Assembly (NCBI GenBank): GCA_014946745.1
Contig: JADCRD010000001.1
Coordinates: 1,116,001-1,180,000 of the forward strand
DNA: 64,000 nucleotides
Direction: 5' to 3'
From: Lysobacterales bacterium
GTDB lineage: Bacteria; Pseudomonadota; Gammaproteobacteria; Xanthomonadales; Xanthomonadaceae
The first letter of the stretch is position 1. The number at the start of each line of letters is the position of its first letter. The notes beneath the pieces are model-generated. The model saw only the letters and a program-made list of their open reading frames with translations. It did no database searches and was not told the DNA's origin. Below, piece after piece: positions 20,359-30,176 of the stretch. The position numbers and the translations under genes were made by a program.

Positions 20359-22863
20359 TCAGTAGGCGAAGCGCAGGCTCAGGCCGAAGGACCGCGGGTC
20401 GCCCAGCTGTGCTCCGTAGTGGCCCGCGCCCTGTCCTGCAGGCGCGGCCTGCAGCAGTTCGATGTAGTCGCGGTCCAGCGCGTTGCGCGCCCACAGGAAG
20501 GCCGACCAGCCGCTGTCCGCCTCGAACCCGATGCGCAGGTTGAGCAGGCCGTAGCCCGACACGTTGAGGAACTCCGAGGGCGTGGCGCTGGAGGAGAAAT
20601 CACTGCGGGCGAACAGATCGGCTCCGGTGAACCACTGGCCCGATTCGCCAAGGAAGCGACCCGCACCGCGGTACTCGCCGCCCAGCGAGCCGGACCACTG
20701 GGAGATGCCCGGCAGACGCAGGCCCGAGACGTCGACCTGCGGCAGGCCCGACGGCCCGGTGTAGCCCGTCAGCTCCAGCGGCAGGGGCGCATTGGGAAAC
20801 GCGATGTAGCGGCCGTCGGTGTAGGCCACGGCGGTGTACAGCGACAGCGCTTCGCTGATCTCCCAGCTGCCGTCGAACTCGACGCCGCGCACGCGCACCT
20901 TCTCGGCGCTGGCAATCACCGGCCGCGGGTTGCCCACCACCAGCACCTGGGTCTGGTAGTTCTCGATGTCGGTGTTGAAGGCGCTCAGGTTCGCGCGCAC
21001 GCCCGGCAGCGGGCTGCTCTTCAGGCCGATCTCGATGTGGCGCACGTCTTCGGGCGGAATCTCGATCGCCGGACCGCCGCCGAGGTTGATGCCGATCGAC
21101 TTGAAGGCGGTGGCGACGCTCGCGTAGTAGTTGAGCGATTCACTGGCGCGGTAGGCCAGGGTCAGCTGGCCGGAGACATTGGTGTCGTCGTCCTCGCGCT
21201 GTGCGGTCTGGTTGCTGTAGGCCGGCGCGGGAGGCGTCGGCGCGCCCGCGGGCAAGGTCGGAATGTTGAGCGCGCGCTGGACGAAGTCGACCTCCTTCCG
21301 GTCGTAGTTGAGACGCAGGCCGGGCAGCAGATGCAGGCGCTCGCTCACGGCCCAGTCGAGCTGTCCGAACAGCGCTGCGCTGACGGTGTCGAGCTGGGAG
21401 GTGATCTCGCTGCGTTGGCCGGCGAAGTAGTTGCCCGCCACCGAGCCGTTCGGCCCCCACAGCGCGATGTTGGGGCTGCCGTTGGGGCCGGGCGAGGGGT
21501 TCCAGATGAAGCGGAAATAGTCAGCCCCGACTTCTTCGGTGTGCACCGGGTCGGTGTTGAGCTTCTGGGCGAAGCCGTAGGCGCCGAACACCGCGCTGAG
21601 CCCGCTGGCGAGATCACCGGCCCAGCGCAGCTCCTGGGTCCACTGGGCGTGCTTGGACGGCGCCTGCGACAGCGTGCCCACGCGCAGGGCGGTGTAGTCG
21701 CGATCGTTCGAGGGGTCCCAGTTCCAGAAACGCCAGGCGGTGGTCGAGGTCAGCGTGCCCGAGCCGATCTTGCTGTCGATGTTCAGCGAGACGCCGCCGA
21801 TTTCGTTGCCCGAGCGCCAGGGCGTGCCGGTGTCGATCACGCGGTCGAAGGGGCGCACCTCGCGGGTGGCCGGGTTGACGTTGGGCGGCACATAGCCGAG
21901 GTCGGAGATGATTCCCCAGAAGTGCCGGCGCGGATTGGCATTCGGGTTGGCGGCGATGCCGTACAGCGACGAGGCATAGCCCGGCGTGCCGCGATAGGTC
22001 GGGGCCACCCCGGCCAGCACCTGCGCATAGCCTTCGGGGCGCTGGCGGGTGAAGTCGAAGGCGAGCAGCGCCTCGGTGGTGTCGTTGGGCAGGAACAGCA
22101 GCTGGCCGCGCCCGCCGATGTTGTTCAACTCGTTCAAGGCGCGCTGCGTGCTCGTGTTGTAGAGGACGCCGTCGCGCTGGGTGCCAGAGAACGACAGGCG
22201 CCCGGCGAGGCTGTCGCCCAGAGGGCCGGTGAGCGAGGCTTTGCTCTGCAGGAAGCCATCGTTGCCGATGCCCAGCTCGACGTCGATCTCGCGCGTGAAG
22301 CTGGGCTTGCGGGTGGTCACCAGAATCGCGCCGGCGGTGGTGTTCTTGCCGAACAGCGTGCCCTGCGGCCCGCGCAGCACCTCGATGCGCTCAACGTCGA
22401 TGAAGTCCAGCGTGGTCGAGGCCGGTCGCGCGTACAGCACGCCGTCCACATAGAAGCCGACGCCCGATTCGATGCCGTCGTTGGTGAGGCCGTAGGGCTG
22501 GCCGAGGCCGCGGATGTTGACCGCCGTGTTGCGCGGGTTGCTTGAGTAAAACTGCAGGGTGGGCACGATGTTCTGCAGTCGGTTGACGTTGAAAGCGCCG
22601 CTGCGGTTGAGCGTGTCGCCGTCGAGTACGGTCAGCGGGATCGGCACGTCCTGGGCCGCCTCTTCGCGACGCCGCGCACCGGTGACGGCGACGGCATCCA
22701 AGGTCGTGGCGCTGGCCGCGGCATCGGCAGAGGTCGAGGCCGAGAGCGCCAGCGCGGGTTCAAGCGCGTCGGGCGCTGCCAGAGCTGTGGTGGCGGTGGA
22801 CGTCAGCAGGGCGCTGGCAAGAACCGCGTGGATCGAACGGGCGAGAGGCTTGATGCGAGTCAT
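20359..22863 (-). CDS. TonB-dependent outer-membrane receptor
   Basis: 834 residues from ATG 22863 (MTRIKPLARS). A signal peptide is cut near TTALA-APD. A plug (LDAVAVTGARRREEAAQDVPIPLTVL, with FYVDGVLYARPASTTLDFIDVERIEVLRGPQGTLFGKNTTAGAI) and a long barrel follow, ending LSLRFAY. The DVPIPLTVLDGD and GPQGTLFGKNTTAG signatures are those of receptors related to siderophore/vitamin or sterol-type uptake. The ligand cannot be assigned. An open frame extends 5' to 23487, but the upstream part has no protein character. Confidence 0.93.
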   Translation of the reverse strand: MTRIKPLARSIHAVLASALLTSTATTALAAPDALEPALALSASTSADAAASATTLDAVAVTGARRREEAAQDVPIPLTVLDGDTLNRSGAFNVNRLQNIVPTLQFYSSNPRNTAVNIRGLGQPYGLTNDGIESGVGFYVDGVLYARPASTTLDFIDVERIEVLRGPQGTLFGKNTTAGAILVTTRKPSFTREIDVELGIGNDGFLQSKASLTGPLGDSLAGRLSFSGTQRDGVLYNTSTQRALNELNNIGGRGQLLFLPNDTTEALLAFDFTRQRPEGYAQVLAGVAPTYRGTPGYASSLYGIAANPNANPRRHFWGIISDLGYVPPNVNPATREVRPFDRVIDTGTPWRSGNEIGGVSLNIDSKIGSGTLTSTTAWRFWNWDPSNDRDYTALRVGTLSQAPSKHAQWTQELRWAGDLASGLSAVFGAYGFAQKLNTDPVHTEEVGADYFRFIWNPSPGPNGSPNIALWGPNGSVAGNYFAGQRSEITSQLDTVSAALFGQLDWAVSERLHLLPGLRLNYDRKEVDFVQRALNIPTLPAGAPTPPAPAYSNQTAQREDDDTNVSGQLTLAYRASESLNYYASVATAFKSIGINLGGGPAIEIPPEDVRHIEIGLKSSPLPGVRANLSAFNTDIENYQTQVLVVGNPRPVIASAEKVRVRGVEFDGSWEISEALSLYTAVAYTDGRYIAFPNAPLPLELTGYTGPSGLPQVDVSGLRLPGISQWSGSLGGEYRGAGRFLGESGQWFTGADLFARSDFSSSATPSEFLNVSGYGLLNLRIGFEADSGWSAFLWARNALDRDYIELLQAAPAGQGAGHYGAQLGDPRSFGLSLRFAY

Positions 22864-23576
22864 GGGAGTCCGCGTACGCAGGGAGGTGTCGGGTCTGTGC
22901 GGGCCCTTCGCCGGATCGGTGAGAACCTGGCTGGGAGCCCGCGCGTTTGAAGCCTGCCTGCGCACCGGTCGACACTCGAACGGCCTTTGGTTGTGCCATT
23001 GGAATTTCAGGACAAAGCCACGACGCGGTGCGGATCGCAGACGCGCAGGGCGTGCTGGAGTGCGTGTCGATCGCCTGCGTACACGGGCTGGAAACGCCCG
23101 GTCACACCGGCGCGGACGCGCGCTTTGCGCGGCGAAGCCGCACGCCGTCGGCCGATGCCGTGCGGGAGCGCATGCCCAGACTTGAGCCCGCGCCGCCAAT
23201 CGCATGAATCCAAACGCGCAGCCGGGCTCGGGGCGCCACGCGCACGACGGCAAGCGCGGGTCAGCGCTCGGGCGTTTGTCTCTGCTTGCACGCATGCACG
23301 CATGCACGCTGCGCAGGCGCAGGCGCAGGCGCAGCGTTCCGTGCACGGCCGACGCCGCTTCGAGCGCGAAGACGAGATTGTCCGCGCAGCGCAGCGCAGC
23401 AAGGCCGAACCCTGTGCTCCTGGTCCTCGATGCGTGTTCGCGAGACGGGTGTGGTGGGACGCGCCAGCGCGCGCTGCGGTGCTGCAATCGCGAGCGCAGC
23501 GCGCGCGAGGGCGCCGAGGCCTTGAGCGATGCCGCAGCGCCGCAGCGACCTTGAGCTCAGCGTCGGCGGGGTCGGG
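22864..23576. other. Non-coding stretch upstream of the second TonB receptor
   Basis: About 710 bases without a convincing gene. Frames are open on both strands because of high GC, but no family resemblance or good start was seen. It contains two small microrepeats, CGCATGCACGCATGCACGC-like (about 23290-23312) and GGCGCAGGCGCAGGCGCAG-like (about 23315-23338). The promoter of the receptor must lie near its left end, but no clear -35/-10 was seen. Confidence 0.5.
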
Positions 23577-24965
23577 TCAGATGGCGTGCAGCAGCGGCCG
23601 CAGACGTGAGGATTCTTCGTGCGCGGCCGCTGTCAGTTCGATTGCCAGCGCTTTGGCGGCTGCGCGCAGCTCGGGCACCGCGGTCATTTCCCAGTACTCG
23701 CCGCGCAGCAGCGGCCCCAGCGCATACAGACCCTCGGCGCGGCGATTGAGCCGGTTGAGCAGGCCGTAACCGCCGTCGCACTTGAAGCCGAGCCCCAGCG
23801 GGTCGGCGCTCAGCCAGCCGTCAGTGTGCAGCTGTCGAACCAAGGGCTCGGGCGTGTTGGCAACGTCGGTGTCGAGGCCGGTGGCGCGGATCAGCACGTC
23901 GCAGACATGCGGCGATGCGTCCTGGGCGCCGCGCGCGCGCAGCTGCGCATGCACGCGTCCGGACTTCAGTTCGGCGGTTTCCAATCGCGCCGCTTCCACG
24001 CGCAGCCAGCCGCTGCGCTGCCACTCCTGCAGCTGGGTGTGACTCTGCAGCGGCAGCCGGTGGCGATGCACTTCCCAGTAGCTGCGCAGGTGGCGCATGA
24101 AGCGCGCGCGTTCGCCTTGACCCAGGCCGCGCCACAGGCGCGTGAGGTGCGGGCGCAGTCCGTCGAGCACCGGTCGCCAGTCGCTGGCTTCGGCGCAGGC
24201 GCTGCGCAGCGCGTGCAGCAGCTCACGCAGCACCGGCTGGTGGATCTGCGCCTGCAGCGCCGGGCCGAGCACAGCGGGTGCCGCGCGGCGCAGGGTCTGC
24301 GGCTGCGGCAGCAGACCGTGCCGGCTGATCGCCCGCACCCGTCCGTGGTGTCCGCGGGCATGAAGTGTCTGCAGGAGATCGAAGCAGGTCAGGCCGGTGC
24401 CGACGATCAGCACCTCGGCTTCGGCCGGCAGCGCATCCAGCGCCTGCGGCGACCAGGGGTCCTCGACGTAGGCTGCGCTGCGGCGCAGGGCAGCGGCGAG
24501 ACCTGGCAGCGGCTGCGGCGGCAGGCTGCCCAGCGCCAGCACGACCCGGTCGGCGTGCAGGCGGCGCTCGTCGTCCATGGTGATGCGGTAGCCGGCGCCG
24601 GTCGGTGTGAGGGTAAGCGCCGTGCCGCGCACGCGCTCGATCACGAAGGGCGCGCGGGTGGCCGCCTCCTGGATGCGCTGCTGCAGGTAGTCACCGAACA
24701 GGCTGCGCGGCAGAAAGGCATCGCGGTTGCTTGCGCCGAGTTCCAGCCAGTCGGCGAAGTCGCCGGCAGCGTCCGACGACAGCCCCATGTCCGCAGCGCG
24801 TACGTTCAGCAGGTGAATGTCATTGGCGCTGGCGTAGGCGCGGCCGCGGCCGAAGTCTGCCTGCGTGCCGATCAGGCTGAGGCGGCTGAGCGGCGCGCGC
24901 TGCTCGATCAGCTGGTAGAGCAGGGCGATACCTGAGAAGCCGGCGCCGACGATTGCGAGATGCAT
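23577..24965 (-). CDS. FAD/NAD(P)-binding oxidoreductase-like protein
   Basis: 462 residues from ATG 24965. An N-terminal dinucleotide-binding motif AIVGAGFSG at 4-12 is followed by GRGRAYASANDIHLLNVRAADMG, typical of the FAD-NAD(P)-binding domain family (NAD_binding_9). A second nucleotide motif VLIVGTGLTCFDLL lies near 190-205, and a C-terminal ATGLDTDVANTPEPLVRQL carries the usual ATG that contacts flavin. The substrate is not known. It lies between a TonB receptor and the Rrf2/sulfate genes, and has a dyad upstream resembling one before sbp. Confidence 0.85.
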   Translation of the reverse strand: MHLAIVGAGFSGIALLYQLIEQRAPLSRLSLIGTQADFGRGRAYASANDIHLLNVRAADMGLSSDAAGDFADWLELGASNRDAFLPRSLFGDYLQQRIQEAATRAPFVIERVRGTALTLTPTGAGYRITMDDERRLHADRVVLALGSLPPQPLPGLAAALRRSAAYVEDPWSPQALDALPAEAEVLIVGTGLTCFDLLQTLHARGHHGRVRAISRHGLLPQPQTLRRAAPAVLGPALQAQIHQPVLRELLHALRSACAEASDWRPVLDGLRPHLTRLWRGLGQGERARFMRHLRSYWEVHRHRLPLQSHTQLQEWQRSGWLRVEAARLETAELKSGRVHAQLRARGAQDASPHVCDVLIRATGLDTDVANTPEPLVRQLHTDGWLSADPLGLGFKCDGGYGLLNRLNRRAEGLYALGPLLRGEYWEMTAVPELRAAAKALAIELTAAAHEESSRLRPLLHAI

Positions 24966-25102
24966 GGGCGGATCCTGCGGTGGCAAGGGGAACAGTGCGC
25001 CCTGAGCCGTGGGCGCGGTCTGCGTGCGGGGCCGGTTCGCCGGGAGTCGATCCGGAGGCTGCTGCGTTGGGTGTTACCCGGCTGTTGGATGGTCGTTAAA
25101 AA

Positions 25103-25119
25103 TCTATTCGATTAATAGG
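25103..25119. promoter_or_regulatory. Candidate operator/promoter dyad upstream of the FAD gene
   Basis: TCTATTCGATTAATAGG contains the perfect inverted repeat CTATT-N5-AATAG in a distinctly AT-rich patch (25094-25125). It lies about 138 bases upstream of the FAD gene start and between it and the Rrf2 gene. A 17-base site with the same outer bases (CTA-N8-ATAGG) lies at 29673-29689, upstream of the sulfate operon. The minus strand also offers weak promoter elements overlapping the dyad. Confidence 0.35.
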
Positions 25120-25222
25120 AATTGACTGCGAACTTATGTGTCCTGCCGGCGCTACGCCCCCTTTACAAGCGGTGTCGCTCTGCGTCCTCAGTGCGGCGGG
25201 CGGGGGATGGTCTCGGAGGTGC

Positions 25223-25660
25223 TCAGCAGAGCGCGCGCAGGGCCTCGCCTTCGCGAGCGCTGAGTTCCTCAAGGGTGCGGTGATCGAGCACCTGCGACAT
25301 CGCATTGCGCACGTCCGACATCAGCGCGCGAATGGCGCAGTGTTCGGGGTCGCGGCAGTCCTCGCAGACGGCGAAGGCGGTGACGCTGGCACAGCGGATC
25401 GGCGCCAGCGGCCCATCGATGCAGCGGATCACATCGCCCAATCGGATTTCGGACGCGGGCCGCGCGAGGCTGTGGCCGCCGAGCAGGCCGCGTCGGCTCT
25501 GCACGAAGCCGGCGTGGCGCAGCTCGACCAGGATGGCTTCGAGAAACTTCTCAGGCACTTCCGCATCGGCGGCCAGCACTCGCGCCGTGGTCAGATCGCG
25601 ACCGGGCTGCGCCAGCACCATCAGCGCGCGCAGGGCGTACTTGGCCTTCATGGTCAGCAT
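25223..25660 (-). CDS. Rrf2-family transcriptional regulator
   Basis: 145 residues with the Rrf2 winged helix: KAKYALRALMVLA, then EVPEKFLEAILVELRHAGFVQSRRGLLGGHSLARPASEIRLGDVIRCIDG. The C-terminal half carries a cysteine cluster C90, C99, C102, C108 (CASVTAFAVCEDCRDPEHC), similar in placement to the Fe-S ligands of IscR/NsrR-type members. It follows cysA in the same direction, 92 bases on, and so may be co-expressed with the sulfate transporter and regulate it in response to sulfur or Fe-S status. The start could be 25660 or 25651. Confidence 0.9.
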   Translation of the reverse strand: MLTMKAKYALRALMVLAQPGRDLTTARVLAADAEVPEKFLEAILVELRHAGFVQSRRGLLGGHSLARPASEIRLGDVIRCIDGPLAPIRCASVTAFAVCEDCRDPEHCAIRALMSDVRNAMSQVLDHRTLEELSAREGEALRALC

Positions 25661-25752
25661 GCGTCAGCCCTGGCGCGAAAGGCGGTGGCGCCGCGCGGCC
25701 GCGAGCGCGTGCGTGCCGCACGCTGCTCGCGGTGCAGTGCAGGCGTGCGACA

Positions 25753-26811
25753 TCAGCCGAACACCTGCCACTGGGTGCAGCGCAGGTGCAGGGCGCTGCC
25801 TGTGGGCGGCAGCTCTCCGGCGGGCAGATCCAGCTCCAGCACCTGGCCGCTGCGCGCAAGCTTGAGGCGCAGGCGGTTGCGCGGCCCGCTGCTGTGCCGT
25901 TCGATCAGCTCCACCGGCACGGCGTCGCTGGCGGGGCTCGGCTGCAGCTGCAGGTGCTCGGGCCGCAGGTGCAGCTGCACCTCGCCGTGGGCCGCGGCGT
26001 CAGCCGCGCCGATGTCGATGCCGTCCAGCAGCAGCCGGCCGGCGTGAGCCTGCGCCTGCAGGCGCGCGCCCTCGCCGAGGAACTCGAAGACGAAAGGCGT
26101 GGCGGGCGCGCCATAGGCGCGCTCGGGCGTGTCAACCTGCTCGATGCGGCCGCCCTGCATCAGCACCACGCGATCGGCGAGCTCAAGCGCTTCGTCCTGG
26201 TCGTGGGTGACGAAGACTGTGGTGACGCCGGTCTCGCGATGCAGCTCGCGCAGCCAGCGCCGCAGATCCTTGCGCACGCGCGCATCGAGCGCGCCGAAGG
26301 GTTCATCGAGCAGCAGCACGCGCGGCTCGATGGCCAGCGCACGCGCCAGCGCCACGCGCTGGCGCTGGCCGCCCGACAGTTGGCTGGGGTAACGATCGCC
26401 CAGGCCGGGCAGCTGGACCAGCTCCAGCAGGTGCTCGACGCGCGCGCGGATGGCCGCCGCCGCCGGCCGCTCGCTGCGCGGCCGCACGCTCAGCCCGAAG
26501 GCGATGTTGTCGGCGACGCGCATGTGCTTGAACAGAGCGTAGTGCTGGAACACGAAGCCGACGCGACGCGCCTGCACGCTCAGGTGCGAGGCATCGCGCT
26601 CGCCGAACTTGAGCCGCCCGCGGTCGGCCTGTTCCAGGCCGGCGATGATCCGCAGCAGGCTGGTCTTGCCGGAGCCGGACGGCCCGAGCAGGGCCACCAG
26701 CTCGCCGGGCTCGATGCGCAGGTGGATGTCGCTGAGCGCCTGGAAATCACCGAAGCGCTTGCTGATGCCTTCAAGGCTCAGGGCTTCGCCGCGCGCGGAG
26801 TGGGTGGTCAT
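25753..26811 (-). CDS. cysA: Sulfate/thiosulfate ABC transporter ATP-binding protein
   Basis: 352-residue ATPase. Walker A GPSGSGKT is at 43-50, the Q-loop at VFQHYALF, the signature [16 protein letters not shown], Walker [13 protein letters not shown] and the switch [10 protein letters not shown]-terminal TOBE-like domain ([27 protein letters not shown]) is typical of CysA. It energises the CysT/CysW channel. The start is ATG 26811; the open frame upstream overlaps cysW. It is the fourth gene of the sbp-cysT-cysW-cysA unit. Confidence 0.95.
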   Translation of the reverse strand: MTTHSARGEALSLEGISKRFGDFQALSDIHLRIEPGELVALLGPSGSGKTSLLRIIAGLEQADRGRLKFGERDASHLSVQARRVGFVFQHYALFKHMRVADNIAFGLSVRPRSERPAAAAIRARVEHLLELVQLPGLGDRYPSQLSGGQRQRVALARALAIEPRVLLLDEPFGALDARVRKDLRRWLRELHRETGVTTVFVTHDQDEALELADRVVLMQGGRIEQVDTPERAYGAPATPFVFEFLGEGARLQAQAHAGRLLLDGIDIGAADAAAHGEVQLHLRPEHLQLQPSPASDAVPVELIERHSSGPRNRLRLKLARSGQVLELDLPAGELPPTGSALHLRCTQWQVFG

Positions 26812-26834
26812 GGCAGGGGGGAATCCGGAAAGGG

Positions 26835-27740
26835 TCAGTGCCGGCGGTTCGCGGCCAGCTCGTCGCCGTGCCGCCATTCGAGGAAGGTCTTGACGGCGAG
26901 CGTCAGCAGGGCCAGCAGGGCCAGCACCGCCGCCAGTGCGAAGGAGGCGCTGAAGGCGTACTCGTTGTAGAGAATCTCGACCTGCAGGGGCAGGGTGTTG
27001 GTCTCGCCGCGGATGTGGCCCGAGACCACGCTGACCGCGCCGAACTCGCCCATCGCCCGCGCATTGCACAGCAGCACGCCGTAGAGCAGGGCCCAGCGGA
27101 CGTTCGGCAGGGTGACTTTCCAGAAGGTCTGCCAGCCGCTGGCGCCCAGGCTGAGCGCGGCCTCTTCGGCGTCCTTGCCCTGCTCCTCCATCAGCGGGAT
27201 GAGTTCCCGCGCCACGAAGGGAAAGGTCACGAAGACGGTCGCCAGCACCAGGCCGGGCAGCGAAAACAGCACCTGGATGCCGAAGTCGGCCAGCCAGGGC
27301 CCCAAGCCCCAGCCCTGCGCGCCGAAGATCAGCACGAACACGAGACCGGCGACCACCGGCGAGACCGAGAACGGCAGATCGATCAGGCTCTGCAGCAGAC
27401 TGCGCCCGCGAAAGCGGTGCTTGGCGATCAGCCAGGCCGCGGCCAGGCCGAACACCGTGTTGAGCGGCACCGCGATGGCAGCCACCGTGAGCGTGAGGCG
27501 GATCGCATGCCAGGCGTCGGGGTCCTCGAAGCTGGCGAGAAAGGTCGGCAGGCCGTGGCGCAGCGCTTCGGCGAAGACCGCGATGAGGGGCAGCAGAATC
27601 AGTCCGACCAGCAGCAGCAGGGCGAGCCCGATCAGCAGCACGCGCACGAGGCGGGCGCCGATGTCACGCGGCTTGTGTGCGCGGCGGGTGTCGCTGAGCA
27701 GGGCGGCGGGCGGATGCATCAGGGCGGTCTCAGCGTCCAC
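26835..27740 (-). CDS. cysW: Sulfate ABC transporter permease CysW
   Basis: 301 residues with six predicted helices and the permease EAA loop [27 protein letters not shown] that docks on Cys[36 protein letters not shown] is the characteristic CysW stretch. The start taken is GTG 27740, preceded by GGGTGAG and overlapping the cysT stop by 11 bases; ATG 27719 (MHPPAALL) is the alternative. It forms the channel with CysT. Confidence 0.95.
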   Translation of the reverse strand: MDAETALMHPPAALLSDTRRAHKPRDIGARLVRVLLIGLALLLLVGLILLPLIAVFAEALRHGLPTFLASFEDPDAWHAIRLTLTVAAIAVPLNTVFGLAAAWLIAKHRFRGRSLLQSLIDLPFSVSPVVAGLVFVLIFGAQGWGLGPWLADFGIQVLFSLPGLVLATVFVTFPFVARELIPLMEEQGKDAEEAALSLGASGWQTFWKVTLPNVRWALLYGVLLCNARAMGEFGAVSVVSGHIRGETNTLPLQVEILYNEYAFSASFALAAVLALLALLTLAVKTFLEWRHGDELAANRRH

Positions 27741-28578
27741 GGCGGCTCACCCGAGTCTGCAGCAGATTGACGATCAAGAGGATGGCGAAGCTCATCAGCA
27801 GCATCGCGCAGGCGATGGCGGCAGCACCGGCGTAGTCGAATTCCTCCAGCCGGATCACGATCAGGAGCGGCGCGATCTCGGACACCTTCGGCAGGTTGCC
27901 GGCGATGAAGATGACCGAGCCGTACTCGCCGACGCCGCGCGCGAACGCCAGCGCGAAGCCGCCGATGGCCGCGGGCAGCACGCTCGGCAGAATCACTTTC
28001 ACCGCGGTCTGCCAGGCGTTTGCGCCCAGCGTGGCGGCGGCTTCTTCAAGTTCCCGTTCGGCCTCGGCCAGCACCGGCTGCACCGTGCGCACCACAAAGG
28101 GCAGGCCGACGAAGACCAGGGCCAGCAGGATCCCCAGCGGCGTGTAGGCGACCTGGATGCCCAGCGGCTGCAGCCACTGGCCGATCCAGCCGTTGGGCGC
28201 GTACAGCGCGGTCAGGGCAATGCCCGCCACGGCGGTAGGCAGGGCGAAGGGCAGATCGACCAGCGCATCGAAGAAGCGCCGGCCGGGAAAGCGATAGCGC
28301 TCCAGCACCCAGGCGATGAGCAAGCCGGCCACCGTGCTGATCGCAGCCGCCAGCAGGGCCGTGCCGAAGCTGAGCTTGAGCGCGGCCAGCGTGCGCGCAT
28401 CCGACAGCTTGTCGACGAAGCCTTCGAGCCCGAGGCCGGCGGCCTTCAGAAACACCGCCGACAGCGGGATCAGCACGATCAGGCTGAGCCAGACCGTGGT
28501 GTACCCGAGGCTCAGGCCAAAGCCGGGCAGGGCCCGACGCGGCTTGAGCGGCGGCAGGCTCAGGGCCTCACTGGCCAT
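27730..28578 (-). CDS. cysT: Sulfate ABC transporter permease CysT
   Basis: 282-residue inner-membrane channel subunit with six helices. The EAA loop is [27 protein letters not shown], and the CysT-type segment is [37 protein letters not shown]. The start ATG 28578 ([10 protein letters not shown]) overlaps the end of the sulfate-binding protein gene by 11 bases, and its own end overlaps cysW, so the three are translated in a chain. Confidence 0.95.
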   Translation of the reverse strand: MASEALSLPPLKPRRALPGFGLSLGYTTVWLSLIVLIPLSAVFLKAAGLGLEGFVDKLSDARTLAALKLSFGTALLAAAISTVAGLLIAWVLERYRFPGRRFFDALVDLPFALPTAVAGIALTALYAPNGWIGQWLQPLGIQVAYTPLGILLALVFVGLPFVVRTVQPVLAEAERELEEAAATLGANAWQTAVKVILPSVLPAAIGGFALAFARGVGEYGSVIFIAGNLPKVSEIAPLLIVIRLEEFDYAGAAAIACAMLLMSFAILLIVNLLQTRVSRRGR

Positions 28579-29557
28579 AGAGCTGGTCGAACACGCCGCC
28601 CTCGGCGAAGTGGGTGGCCTGGGCCTTCTGCCAGCCGCCGAACTCGGCCTCGATGGTGACCAGTTCGGTCTGCACGAAGCGGGCGAGGTCTTCGGCGGCC
28701 GCGTGCTCGGGCAGACGCGGACGGTAGTAGTGCTTGGCCGCCAGCGCCTGCGCGGTGGGCGAGTACAGGTGCTGCAGATAGGCTTCGGCGACGGCGCGGG
28801 TGCCGCGGCGATCGACGTTGCGATCGACGACGGCGACGGGCGGCTCGGCCAGGATCGACAGGCTGGGCGCGATGATCTCAAGCCCGGCGTTGGGGAACTC
28901 GCGCAGGGCCAGGAAGGCCTCGTTCTCCCAGGTCAGCAGCACGTCGCCGATGCCGCGCTGGGCGAAGGTGGTGACCGAGCCGCGGGCGCCGGTGTCCAGC
29001 ACCGGCACGTTCTTGAACAGTCGGCTGATGTAGTCGCGGGTTTTCGCCTCATCGCCGCCGTACTGGCGCTGCGCCCAGGCCCAGGCGGCCAGGTAGTTCC
29101 AGCGCGCACCGCCCGAGGTCTTGGGATTGGGCGTGATGACGCCGAGGCCCTCCTGCACCAGATCGCCCCAGTCGCGGATGCCCTTGGGGTTGCCACGGCG
29201 GACCAGGAATACGATCGTCGAGGTATAGGGCGCGCTGTTGTGCGGCAGGCGCTGCTGCCAATCGGGCGCGAGCAGCTGGCCGTGCTCGACCAGCGCGTCA
29301 ATGTCATAGGCCAGGGCCAGGGTGACCAAATCGGCCTCGAGCCCGTCGATGACCGAGCGCGCCTGTTTGCCCGAGCCGCCGTGGCTGGTCTGGATGCGCG
29401 GCGCAGTGTGGCCCTGCGCCTCCCAGTGGCGAGTGAACTCGGCGTTGTAGTCGCGATAGAACTCGCGGGTCGGGTCGTAGGAGACGTTGAGCAGGCTCTG
29501 CGCCCAACTGCTTGCGGCTAACAGCAGCAGGAGGGCTGCAACAAGGAGGCGATGCAT
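28568..29557 (-). CDS. sbp: Periplasmic sulfate-binding protein
   Basis: 329 residues. A signal peptide [20 protein letters not shown] is followed by the SBP signature [20 protein letters not shown], then [30 protein letters not shown] and [21 protein letters not shown], residues that surround the bound sulfate in this family. It delivers sulfate or thiosulfate to CysT/CysW. The ATG 29557 is the first start that gives a clean signal peptide. It is first in the operon; its upstream region holds the 29673-29689 dyad. Confidence 0.95.
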   Translation of the reverse strand: MHRLLVAALLLLLAASSWAQSLLNVSYDPTREFYRDYNAEFTRHWEAQGHTAPRIQTSHGGSGKQARSVIDGLEADLVTLALAYDIDALVEHGQLLAPDWQQRLPHNSAPYTSTIVFLVRRGNPKGIRDWGDLVQEGLGVITPNPKTSGGARWNYLAAWAWAQRQYGGDEAKTRDYISRLFKNVPVLDTGARGSVTTFAQRGIGDVLLTWENEAFLALREFPNAGLEIIAPSLSILAEPPVAVVDRNVDRRGTRAVAEAYLQHLYSPTAQALAAKHYYRPRLPEHAAAEDLARFVQTELVTIEAEFGGWQKAQATHFAEGGVFDQLYGQ

Positions 29558-29672
29558 GGCGTTCACCGTGGACGAAAGGCAGGGCACGTAGGGCACGGGC
29601 CGAAGGGTCGGGCCTCGCACCCGTCCGGAGGAAACGGCTTTCTCGCTCGCGATAGGTCCCAAAGCTCATAAG

Positions 29673-29689
29673 CCTACCCTCACGATAGG
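29673..29689. promoter_or_regulatory. Candidate operator dyad upstream of sbp
   Basis: CCTACCCTCACGATAGG is an imperfect 6-bp dyad, 116 bases upstream of the sbp ATG. It shares its outer bases and exact length with the dyad at 25103-25119. A further CGATAGG lies at 29650-29656. It is a possible Rrf2-type binding site, but its information content is low. Confidence 0.3.
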
Positions 29690-30023
29690 AGTTCGGCAGG
29701 GGCCTGTACAGAAAGACGGCCTGGGTCTGGGGCGAATTGCCGCAGCTGAGCCGCGCGTGATTGCGGCCGACAGCCCACCGTCAGCGGTCGAAGCCCCGGT
29801 GCCAGCGACGCGAGCCGGCAGCCGCAGCGTGCGCGGCCGGGTGCGCCGCGCACAGCGCAGTGCCGGGGCTCAAGGCGCTCTGGTGAGCGGGGCCAAAGCC
29901 ACTCCCGCACGCCAAGCGACGGCGCGCACGCGGATCGAGCATGCACGCGCTGAATCCCGCGGGAGTGAGTCCGGATTCGCGACGTCTGATGAACTCCAGG
30001 ACGGAGGTGTTCGGCCCTTCCCT
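29690..30023. other. Intergenic stretch, nothing recognised
   Basis: About 330 bases between the sbp promoter region and repeat B copy 2. No ORF with family character, RNA gene or strong repeat was seen here. Confidence 0.4.
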
Positions 30024-30168
30024 GGCAGCGCGTCGAAAAACTCTCTTCCGGGGAGTTTTCAAATCTGCGGTCCTGCGCAGGTCCGTACCGCCTCATGACA
30101 CATCAATCGCTTACGCGCTTGCTTCGTCATCCCGGCCATCCTTGGCCGGGCTGGCAGGCTGGTTTTCG
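30024..30168 (-). repeat. Dispersed intergenic repeat B, copy 2
   Basis: On the minus strand this follows the 15550-15706 element block by block: CCAGCCTGCCAGCCCGGCC, GATGACGAAGCAAGCGCGT, CGGACCTGCGCAGGACCGC, AAAACTCCCCGGAAGAGAG. It ends about 10 bases before the stop codon of the downstream minus-strand gene. Confidence 0.75.
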
Positions 30169-30176
30169 ACCGCCTG

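Noticed and set aside
20419-22545. A 708-codon plus-strand frame opposite the second TonB receptor
   Set aside because: It is antisense to a clear receptor gene, with no motif.
25176-25233. CGCTCTGC...GCAGAGCG as a terminator of the Rrf2 gene
   Set aside because: One arm lies inside the coding sequence and no T-run follows.
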